NCBI GenBank assembly: GCA_039029315.1
Contig: JBCCGK010000133.1
Span: 1-27,640 of the forward strand
DNA length: 27,640 nucleotides
Source: JBCCCJ01 sp039029315
GTDB taxonomy: Bacteria; Bacteroidota; Bacteroidia; J057
Direction: 5' to 3'
The translations under genes were made by a program, and so were the position numbers. Numbering within the stretch: the stretch's first letter is position 1; each line of letters opens with the position of its first letter. The notes beneath the pieces are model-generated. The model had not been told where the DNA came from. It ran no database searches and saw only the letters and a program-made list of their open reading frames with translations. Below, piece after piece: positions 1 to 6,638 of the stretch.

Positions 1-164
1 AATAAGTAACAGATTTCCAAACAGTCTCTTAGTTTGACTTTGTCCAAAATGGAAATTCAAATTTCTTTACCATACACTTTTACCAGTTTAGGCGAGCTGG
101 CCCCCAAAATTCGGTAAACTGGGGTGGATTTGTGAGTTGGGCTTAGAATTTTGGCGGTTTTTAC

Positions 165-190
165 GCAACTTTTTGCCGCCAAAAAGTTGC
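165..190. repeat. Perfect 11-bp stem-loop, CCGC loop
   Basis: The left arm GCAACTTTTTG (165-175) and right arm CAAAAAGTTGC (180-190) are exact reverse complements around the loop CCGC. There is no T tract beside it, so it is not an ordinary terminator. Short hairpins like this are often dispersed intergenic repeats, but only one copy is present in this window. Confidence 0.6.
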
Positions 191-383
191 AAAGAAATCT
201 AAGAACAAAGGAAAAGAAAAAGTGTACAGTTGTGAATAAGTTTTCAATGAGAATTAATCAACATCACCTAAAAACAGCGAAGTTCATTAATTCGAAAAGA
301 CGGTTTCCAGAGCATATGGGAGGATTTTTCTCCTGTAAAAAATGGACAAAGTCAAACTTAGCTGTCTGACAAAAAGAACATGT

Positions 384-422
384 CCGTATCACTGACTTCT
401 GGTCGGTGATACGGTTTGTATA
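384..422 (+). terminator. Strong hairpin, possible terminator
   Basis: The stem runs from 384-396 to 402-414: nine perfect pairs (CCGTATCAC with GTGATACGG), then a G-U pair and three more pairs, closing a 5-nt loop. TTTGTATATA follows on the plus strand, a weak U-rich tail. It would end a transcript covering 1-383, for which no protein gene is convincing. It may belong to a non-coding RNA or lie downstream of a lost gene. Confidence 0.45.
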
Positions 423-512
423 TAGACCATGATCACATCGACTCTTGAAGCTTGGATGGAGGAAAGAAAATCAGGACAGAATCTTCAATAAGGGAAAGCC
501 GTCATATTCCCC

Positions 513-543
513 TTTTCATATGGTTAATTTTTGCCTAGGTTTG
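513..543 (+). promoter_or_regulatory. Possible Bacteroidota-type promoter
   Basis: TAGGTTTG at 536-543 matches the TAnnTTTG -7 consensus of this phylum. TTTTC at 513-517 lies 18 nt upstream, where the -33 element (TTTG/TTG) is expected. Transcription would begin near 550, about 40 nt before the ATG at 590. The -33 match is imperfect. Confidence 0.4.
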
Positions 544-589
544 ATAAAACCAATGTAATCAGCCAATAACCAATAACCATTTTCCGAAC

Positions 590-1342
590 ATGAAAACAAG
601 CTCTGTCTCTCTCCTGATTTCTTTTGTGTCCCTGGGACTATTGATCTGCTTCCCCAGTTCCCTTCACAGTCAATCGATCCCGGAATCTACCCCATTTTTC
701 AAATCACTGGAACTGCGTCTGGGTGGGGGTGGTTTTTTTCACAGCAGCAAACCAGAATTCAAAAACACCTTGCAGGCCTGGGAAGGATCTCAACATGTCG
801 GCTGGGGAATTTTTGGCGAATTGGTACTCAATGACAGATTCAGTTTGAGTTCTGGATATAAAACCTCTTCTGGGAGTGTCTCGACCGATTTTCTGAATTT
901 TGCCCCTTCTCTGGATGTGTATTCCTATCAGGTGATGGATTGGACCTTTCAGGAATGGGAAGTCCCGATCACTGCAAAATTTTATCTCCTCAAAGGCAAG
1001 ATCAAACCCTATGTTGTGGCTTCTTTTGGGTTCAACAAACTCACTGGCCTGAACATAGAAGGAAAGGAAGTGTTGGTAACCCATGGAGACGATCGCGAAA
1101 GCCCGATCAGTCGGATAAATATTCCCACTTTTGTCAATTATAGCATGGATGCCGGTCTCGGCCTGCTTTGGAAGCCCCATTCTTCCATTGGGCTGGTAGT
1201 CGATGCCAGGATGCAAGATGCCAGATTTACCTATAACATCAATGACATGATAGATACGGATGTGGCTGAATTTGGATTGGTCCGCCCCCTTGTTCGGGCA
1301 GAAGTCTATCTATCTTTGTGGACATCCGAACTTGAGGATTGA
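590..1342 (+). CDS. Outer-membrane beta-barrel protein
   Basis: The 250-residue product has a clear signal peptide: Lys2, a hydrophobic core at about residues 6-23, and cleavage near LHSQ at about residue 28. The mature part alternates short amphipathic strands with turns (for example GWGIFGELVLNDRFSLSSGY and KIKPYVVASFGFN), as in the PorT/OmpA-like 8-10 strand barrels common in Bacteroidota. The chain ends in an amphipathic strand (VYLSLW) and a short polar tail rather than a terminal aromatic residue. It probably sits in the outer membrane; no enzymatic motif is visible and its ligand or role is unknown. The ATG is the only start that keeps the signal peptide, and a candidate promoter lies 47 nt upstream. 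The next gene is on the same strand but has its own -7-like element, so the two may be transcribed separately. Confidence 0.8.
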   Translation: MKTSSVSLLISFVSLGLLICFPSSLHSQSIPESTPFFKSLELRLGGGGFFHSSKPEFKNTLQAWEGSQHVGWGIFGELVLNDRFSLSSGYKTSSGSVSTDFLNFAPSLDVYSYQVMDWTFQEWEVPITAKFYLLKGKIKPYVVASFGFNKLTGLNIEGKEVLVTHGDDRESPISRINIPTFVNYSMDAGLGLLWKPHSSIGLVVDARMQDARFTYNINDMIDTDVAEFGLVRPLVRAEVYLSLWTSELED

Positions 1343-1447
1343 GACCTGCCAGGATAATTCGTTGAGCATGCTCATCCATAGGGAGGATTTCTCCTGTGCC
1401 AAGGACCAAACAGGAGGTGGAGAGTTCAAATTCATGAAAAGGCGCAA

Positions 1448-1476
1448 TTTTCAAGCCGGAACTTTTTTTATCTTTG
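1448..1476 (+). promoter_or_regulatory. Possible promoter of the BNR gene
   Basis: TATCTTTG at 1469-1476 is an exact TAnnTTTG match. TTTTC at 1448-1452 is a possible -33 element, with 16 nt between, slightly short. The expected transcription start near 1483 leaves about 33 nt before the ATG at 1516, but only about 12 nt before the alternative GTG at 1495. This favours the ATG. Confidence 0.45.
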
Positions 1477-1515
1477 GCGGTTTAAATCTTAATCGTGGCT
1501 AATCGAATCTCTACT

Positions 1516-4500
1516 ATGAATAACTTTTTGCCCCCATTTCAACTGATTGGCAACTTTCTGCTAATCTCTCTTCTCCTTCTTCTTACCGATTCCATACAGG
1601 CGCAGCCCCTGGACATGGACAAATGGAAGCAAATCAAAGCTCGAAATATCGGTCCTGCTGGTATGAGTGGACGCGTCACCAGCATAGATGCAGTGGTAAG
1701 TAATCCAGATGTCATCTATGCCGGGACAGCTTCTGGAGGCTTGTGGAAGTCTGAAAGCGGTGGAATCAGTTGGAAGCCTATTTTTGATGAGCAGAAGGTC
1801 GCTTCCATTGGAGCCGTTGCAATTTACCAAGCCAACCCGGACATCGTATGGGCCGGGACTGGGGAAGGAAACCCTCGGAACAGTCAATCATCGGGCTATG
1901 GAGTGTATCGCAGTCTGGATGGTGGCAACAACTGGACATGCATGGGGCTGGAAGAAACCCGAAACATCCATCGCGTCCTTATCCATCCTGCAAATCCAGA
2001 CATCGTGTATGTCGGCGCACAGGGAACAGCCTGGGGAGACAGTGAGCATCGAGGCGTGTACAAAACGATTGATGGTGGTAAGAGCTGGGAAAAAATTCTC
2101 TATGTGAATGAAAAAACAGGCATTGGTGATTTGGTCATAGATCCGCAGAATCCCAACAAACTCATTGCTGCGATGTGGGAATTTCGGCGTTGGCCCTGGT
2201 ACTTTAAGTCGGGTGGCGAAGGATCAGGACTACATGTGACCTATGATGGGGGAACAAGTTGGGAAAAAAGAACGGACAAGGATGGCCTTCCAACAGGAGA
2301 ATTAGGCCGAATTGGGCTAGCCATCGCTCCGAGTAGCCCAAATGTAGTGTATGCCCTGGTCGAGGCGAAAAAGAATGCCTTTTACCGATCGACAGATGGG
2401 GGATTCAAATGGCAAATGGTCAACAATAAATCCGAGATCGGGAATCGACCCTTTTACTATGCAGATATATTTGTAGATCCCAAGAACGAGAATAGAATAT
2501 ACAGCCTGCATTCCTTGATTTCGAGAAGTGAAGATGGGGGCAAATCCTTCAAGGTATTGGTTCCTTTCAACCAGGTACATCCGGACCATCATGCCTTCTG
2601 GATAGATCCCAACAATCCCTCCCTCTTGATGAATGGCAATGATGGTGGTATGGCAATTTCCAGAGATATGGGAAAAAACTGGCGCTTCGTTCGCAACCTT
2701 CCCCTGGCACAGTACTATCATATCAATATCGACAACGAACAACCTTACAATGTCTATGGAGGCATGCAGGACAATGGGTCCTGGAGGGGGCCTGCGTATA
2801 TTTGGCGCTCTGGTGGCATCCGCAATTCCTATTTTGAAGAATTGTATTTTGGAGACGGTTTCGATGTGGTGCCAGATCCAGCAGATGCCAGCTATGGCTA
2901 TGCCATGTCTCAGGGAGGAAGTCTGGGAAGATACAATGTGGACAATGGCTATGTGCAGTATTTGCAACCAGTCCATCCTGAAGGCGAAAAACTTAGATTC
3001 AACTGGAATGCCGGGATCGCCCAGGACCCTTTTGATGAGGCTACCATCTATTATGGGAGTCAATTTGTCCACAAAAGTACAGATAGAGGGGCCAATTGGA
3101 CCATTATCTCTCCCGATCTTACCACCAATGATCCTGAAAAACAAAAGCAGGCGGAGAGTGGAGGGCTGACCTTTGATGTAACAGCAGCAGAGAACCACAC
3201 CAGTATTATCACCATTGCTCCAAGTCCTGTAGACAAGAATGTATTGTGGGTAGGGACAGATGATGGCAATCTGCAATTGACCAAAGATGGCGGACAAACC
3301 TGGACCAACCTCATCAGTCGATTGGCAGGCGCGCCCCCCAATGGATGGATTCCCAGTATTCATCCCTCATCTTTCGCGGCTGGCGAAGCCTATGTCGTGC
3401 TCAACAACTATCGGCAGAACGACTGGAAGCCCTATTTGTATCGCACAAAGGATTTTGGAGAAACATGGGAGTCCCTTCTCACAAAGGATGAGGTCTGGGG
3501 ACATACCCTGGCCATCGTCCAGGACCCGATAGAAGCCAGATTGCTATTTCTCGGAACCGAATATGGTCTGTACGTGAGCATAGATGAAGGGGATACCTGG
3601 ACCAAATGGACCAATGGCTATCCGACTGTTTCCACCATAGACTTGAAGATTCATCCCCGGGAGCACGATCTCATAGTCGGGACCTTCGGACGGGCGGCCT
3701 GGATTCTGGATGATATTCGACCATTGCGAGCATTGGCCAAGGAAGGCATAGCCGTATTGGACAAAGAATTGCACCTGTTTGATGTGCCAGATGCCACCCT
3801 GGTCGAATTCAGACAGGCCGCAGGTGTCCGTTTTGCTGCCAATGCAGAATTTGAAGGGCAGAATCGTCGCTCAGGCGCAATGATTACCTATTCCATTCAA
3901 GCAAAGAAAAAGGAAGAAACAGAAGTCGCTGCTGCCAGCAGTGTGTCCCCCAGGAAGAAAAAGAAAAAAAAGAAAGGAGGTCCAGCCCCGGAGGAAGTCG
4001 AGGAAACGCCTGTAAAACAAGAAGAGAAGAAACTATTTGCGCCCAAAGACAGCATGAAACTCGAGGTACTCAATGCGAATCGAGAAGTGATCCGTACATT
4101 GATGTTCAAGCCCAAAGCAGGCGTGAACCGTATCTACTGGAGGCTGGATCAAAAAGGGGTGCGAATGCCGCGACCTAGTTGGGCACAGGGAGGAGGGAAT
4201 CGCGGAGAACCTGGTGGAGGTCCTGTGTCTCCCGGAACTTATTTGGTGAGAATGAGTTATGGCGGTAGCCAGGATTCTGCTTCAATTGTGGTGAGACTGG
4301 ATCCCAGGCTCTCATTGTCTGATGCCGAAATCGCACAGATACAGGACGCCTCAGCAGATCGAATGGAGACGATGAAGGAGGTCGGCGACCTGATGCGACG
4401 AATCGGGAAGGCCGAAAGTTCTCTCAAGCAAATCCAGGGACTTATGCCTGAAGATAAGGAAGATGAGTCGGTCAAGGAAGTGATGGAAATGAGCAAGGCC

Positions 4501-4782
4501 ATACAGGATTCGCTCAAGCAGCTACGGGGACTGATTATGCCAAGTCGGGATGCCAAGGGCATCACTGATAATTCTGACAAACTGATGATGAAAGTCTGGC
4601 AAAGTGGCTCCTATATCCAATCTGGATTTGGAGGGCCTTCAGGTACTTCTGTGATCGTGATGAAGCTACTCAAAGAGGAGGTCGAATCCGTTTCTGCCAA
4701 AGTCAATGACTTCTTTGACAAGGATTGGCCAGAATTTAAGACTAAAGTGGAGTCCCTGGATTTGAGTCCTTTTAAGGAGTAG
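1516..4782 (+). CDS. Secreted BNR/Asp-box beta-propeller protein
   Basis: The 1088-residue product has a signal peptide ending near SIQAQ (about residue 30). It is then filled with Asp-box motifs of the S/T-x-D-x-G-x-x-W type, among them SLDGGNNW, TIDGGKSW, TYDGGTSW, STDGGFKW, STDRGANW, TKDGGQTW, TKDFGETW and SIDEGDTW, spread over roughly residues 50-720. This is the pattern of the sortilin/VPS10 and WD40/YVTN/BNR-like propellers often annotated as glycosyl hydrolases in Bacteroidota. I see no sialidase catalytic set, so hydrolase activity is unproven. A lysine-rich, low-complexity linker follows at about residues 809-840, then a C-terminal region with a helical, Lys/Glu-rich stretch. No T9SS sorting domain is present, so the protein is probably periplasmic or surface-bound by another route. 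A GTG at 1495 would add seven residues before the signal peptide; the ATG fits the promoter spacing better. Confidence 0.85.
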   Translation: MNNFLPPFQLIGNFLLISLLLLLTDSIQAQPLDMDKWKQIKARNIGPAGMSGRVTSIDAVVSNPDVIYAGTASGGLWKSESGGISWKPIFDEQKVASIGAVAIYQANPDIVWAGTGEGNPRNSQSSGYGVYRSLDGGNNWTCMGLEETRNIHRVLIHPANPDIVYVGAQGTAWGDSEHRGVYKTIDGGKSWEKILYVNEKTGIGDLVIDPQNPNKLIAAMWEFRRWPWYFKSGGEGSGLHVTYDGGTSWEKRTDKDGLPTGELGRIGLAIAPSSPNVVYALVEAKKNAFYRSTDGGFKWQMVNNKSEIGNRPFYYADIFVDPKNENRIYSLHSLISRSEDGGKSFKVLVPFNQVHPDHHAFWIDPNNPSLLMNGNDGGMAISRDMGKNWRFVRNLPLAQYYHINIDNEQPYNVYGGMQDNGSWRGPAYIWRSGGIRNSYFEELYFGDGFDVVPDPADASYGYAMSQGGSLGRYNVDNGYVQYLQPVHPEGEKLRFNWNAGIAQDPFDEATIYYGSQFVHKSTDRGANWTIISPDLTTNDPEKQKQAESGGLTFDVTAAENHTSIITIAPSPVDKNVLWVGTDDGNLQLTKDGGQTWTNLISRLAGAPPNGWIPSIHPSSFAAGEAYVVLNNYRQNDWKPYLYRTKDFGETWESLLTKDEVWGHTLAIVQDPIEARLLFLGTEYGLYVSIDEGDTWTKWTNGYPTVSTIDLKIHPREHDLIVGTFGRAAWILDDIRPLRALAKEGIAVLDKELHLFDVPDATLVEFRQAAGVRFAANAEFEGQNRRSGAMITYSIQAKKKEETEVAAASSVSPRKKKKKKKGGPAPEEVEETPVKQEEKKLFAPKDSMKLEVLNANREVIRTLMFKPKAGVNRIYWRLDQKGVRMPRPSWAQGGGNRGEPGGGPVSPGTYLVRMSYGGSQDSASIVVRLDPRLSLSDAEIAQIQDASADRMETMKEVGDLMRRIGKAESSLKQIQGLMPEDKEDESVKEVMEMSKAIQDSLKQLRGLIMPSRDAKGITDNSDKLMMKVWQSGSYIQSGFGGPSGTSVIVMKLLKEEVESVSAKVNDFFDKDWPEFKTKVESLDLSPFKE

Positions 4783-4861
4783 AACAGCCGCTCAATTAGA
4801 AAAAGAAATACACGAACATCATCACTCATTAGGCGAAATCTTCTGAGGTCTGTCCTAGTCT

Positions 4862-5383
4862 ATGTCCATCCAGTATTTGCGACGAAAATGTCTCAGATAT
4901 TGGATGGACTTTCTTGGTGATTGGCAGATTGAGTCTCCCTCTGTCATAAAGGCCGAACGAAAGAAGCTGTAGAGGATACAGATTCCAATAGCTGGTTTTG
5001 ACTTTGGTGCCAATGGAGAGAATTCCGTCAGCATGATGGCCTGGAACGATTGCCAGGCGGATACCATCACTTATACGCTCCCGAATGTAGGAATAAACGA
5101 TTTGCTTGATCTGGGAAGTTTGGAGATCTATCTAAATCCGAGCCGGAAGTCGGTACATTTACATCTGAGAAGTGATCTCGGAGTAGAATTCCTGAATATG
5201 AATGGGCAAGCAGTTCATATCCAACACTTAGCTGGTTCACAGGGAGTCTTTTCAGAACGATGGACCTTTAGGGATCTCTCTTCTGGATGTATATGGTCAA
5301 AATTCAGAGGCAAGTTTGAAAATCAGATGCTTTCCTTTAATCAGGATATTTTCCTATATTTGTCAATATTCCAGCGGCTATAA
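4862..5383 (+). pseudogene. Decayed T9SS cargo remnant (sorting domain)
   Basis: The intact frame (ATG 5033, 116 residues; open back to 4973) has no signal peptide but carries what looks like a type A T9SS C-terminal sorting domain. LEIYLNPS matches the typical IYPNPS opening, FLNMNGQAV matches the central I-x-N-x-x-G-x-x-V strand, and DLSSGCIWSKFRG matches the closing L-x-x-G-x-Y-x-V-K block. Such domains normally end large secreted proteins, so this is probably the 3' end of a degraded gene. The same frame continues upstream of a TAG at 4970-4972 to an ATG at 4862 and then meets another stop at 4856. Coding-like text in a second frame (about 4823-4935, with CPSSICDENVSDIGWTF) suggests a frameshift as well. 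The residues after about 5350 (hydrophobic, IFLYLSIF) do not fit the domain and probably read past the original end. A functional short protein is possible but unlikely. Confidence 0.5.
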
Positions 5384-5461
5384 TTTTTTAGAGAATCAGA
5401 ATCACTTATTCTTATTTCAGCACCTGTTTCATGTGCTGTGTGAACATTTGATTGCTAAAAA

Positions 5462-5980
5462 ATGAACAGCCATTTCCTGAATAGTTCTGCTATTCTGTCT
5501 CTCTTAACTCTCCGCTTTTTCTTTTTTCTAATCAATCCTGGATTTCTTTCATCTCCAACCTCAAAGAGAGCTTCATTCCTTGAATTCAGATCAGTCTCGA
5601 TTGCCTTCATCTGTTTGTGCTTACTGACATTGACTGCTTGCAACAAGGGTTCGATTGAAGGAAGATATGAATCGAGAACCTATAAGGGACTGGCAGCCGA
5701 GATTCAGATGCATGAAGATGGCACGAGTATCACTGTTAGTCATCCATATAATACGGACCAGCATCCTATTGCCGGCTATCGAAAACCTGGTTTTGGAAAA
5801 GGAACAGTCTTTGAACGGACGATGAGGGACGGTGTCGAGAAGTATGTCTATCAGGACAAATATGAATGTTGGTTGCATCCAGAGAATTCTGATATCCTGA
5901 TAGCGCGCTATTTTGTCAGTGGGATGTATGGGAAAGCTGGTACCTGGAAGAGGGTCTTGCTGGGAAGAATCAAGGAATAG
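5462..5980 (+). CDS. Small lipoprotein of unknown function
   Basis: The 172-residue product has a lipobox, LTLTAC, with the acylated cysteine at residue 60, so the mature part (about 113 residues) should be tethered to a membrane on the periplasmic or outer face. The mature part is rich in short beta-type stretches (IEGRYESRTYKGLAAEIQM, GTVFERTMRDGVEKYVY) and ends in KRVLLGRIKE. I recognise no family. The N-terminus is odd: 59 residues precede the cysteine, with an extra hydrophobic block (RFFFFLINPGF, about residues 18-28) before the usual one (residues 46-58). No ATG, GTG or TTG occurs in frame between the first ATG and the codons just before the lipobox. Either this long leader is real or an upstream frameshift joined two signal-like segments. 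It converges with the response regulator gene 25 nt downstream. Confidence 0.6.
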   Translation: MNSHFLNSSAILSLLTLRFFFFLINPGFLSSPTSKRASFLEFRSVSIAFICLCLLTLTACNKGSIEGRYESRTYKGLAAEIQMHEDGTSITVSHPYNTDQHPIAGYRKPGFGKGTVFERTMRDGVEKYVYQDKYECWLHPENSDILIARYFVSGMYGKAGTWKRVLLGRIKE

Positions 5981-6005
5981 GAGGGATGGCAAATTCAATG
6001 TGAGC

Positions 6006-6638
6006 TTAGATCCATCCCATTTGAGCTGCATATTTCATCAAGCCTGCTGTATTTCTCAGGCCAAGTTTCAAAAGGATATTTTTTCGATGCGTTTCGATGG
6101 TTAATGGACTCAGATGAAGTTCATGCGCAATTTCGGAAGTCGTCATCTGTTCGCCAATCAGAGACACAATTTCCAATTCTCGTCTGGAGAGAAGTTGCCC
6201 CCTCTTGCTAGATCGAGGCTGAGAGGTATATTCCATAATTTTGTGCATGACTGCCGGGCTATAATAGGGTTTGCCTTGTTGCAGGTGTTGAATGGCTTCA
6301 ATCAAAGCCTCTTGCCCAGCATCTTTCAGAACATAGCCATCCGCACCAGCTTGCAAGAAGCGTTTGATCAGATGAGGTTCGGCATGCATACTGAGGGCAA
6401 GGATGTGGACCTTTGGATATTGTTGCTTAACGAGTTTGCAGGTTTCAATGCCATCCATGCCAGGCATTTGAAGGTCCATAATCAGAAGATCCGGTTCCTT
6501 CTCGTCGATGAGATGGAGAACCTGATGACCATTCTGCGCAATGCCGATTACTTCCAGGGATTCCTGAGCCTGGAGTAGACTTCTTAGGCCATCAGTGAAC
6601 ATTTTGTGATCATCTGCCAAGAGGATTGTGAGTGTCAT
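6006..6638 (-). CDS. NarL/FixJ-family response regulator
   Basis: The 210-residue protein has a receiver domain at residues 3-120 and a LuxR-type helix-turn-helix at about 148-208. The receiver keeps the acidic pair D9/D10, the phosphorylation site D55 (LLIMDLQMPG), the switch serine S83 and the conserved K105 (YVLKD). The C-terminal domain has the typical LSxRELEIVxLIGEQMTTSEIA and LSPLTIETHRKNI sequence, with the second as recognition helix. It is a DNA-binding regulator switched on by phosphorylation. Its ATG overlaps the TGA of the upstream sensor kinase by four bases (ATGA), so the pair is co-transcribed and translationally coupled, and the kinase is almost certainly its partner. Targets cannot be read from the sequence. 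It converges with the lipoprotein gene. Confidence 0.93.
   Translation of the reverse strand: MTLTILLADDHKMFTDGLRSLLQAQESLEVIGIAQNGHQVLHLIDEKEPDLLIMDLQMPGMDGIETCKLVKQQYPKVHILALSMHAEPHLIKRFLQAGADGYVLKDAGQEALIEAIQHLQQGKPYYSPAVMHKIMEYTSQPRSSKRGQLLSRRELEIVSLIGEQMTTSEIAHELHLSPLTIETHRKNILLKLGLRNTAGLMKYAAQMGWI

Larger units (their letters stand above)
1..589. other. Non-coding stretch rich in inverted repeats
   Basis: No convincing gene is visible before position 590. The stretch holds several inverted repeats: 16 bp arms at 31-46 and 343-358, 8 bp arms at 83-90 and 115-122, 9 bp arms at 104-112 and 146-154, an 11 bp stem with a 4-nt loop at 165-190, and a long hairpin at 384-414. The only open frame (151-369) needs a TTG start, runs through the 165-190 hairpin and shows no recognisable protein pattern. 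The region could be a structured RNA, a small non-autonomous element bounded by the 16 bp arms, or decayed sequence. No clear target-site duplication flanks the outer arms. Confidence 0.5.

Noticed and set aside
151..369. Open frame of 72 codons in the first intergenic stretch
   Set aside because: It needs a TTG start, passes through the 11-bp hairpin, is strongly basic without any family pattern, and has no ribosome-binding or promoter support.
1363..1374. 12-bp palindrome TGAGCATGCTCA after the first barrel gene
   Set aside because: Too short to stand out from chance and lacking a T tract, so not called a terminator or operator.
2317..3363. Long (348-codon) minus-strand open frame inside the BNR gene
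   Set aside because: It is an antisense shadow of the Asp-box repeats, with unlikely composition and no signature; the plus-strand gene is certain.
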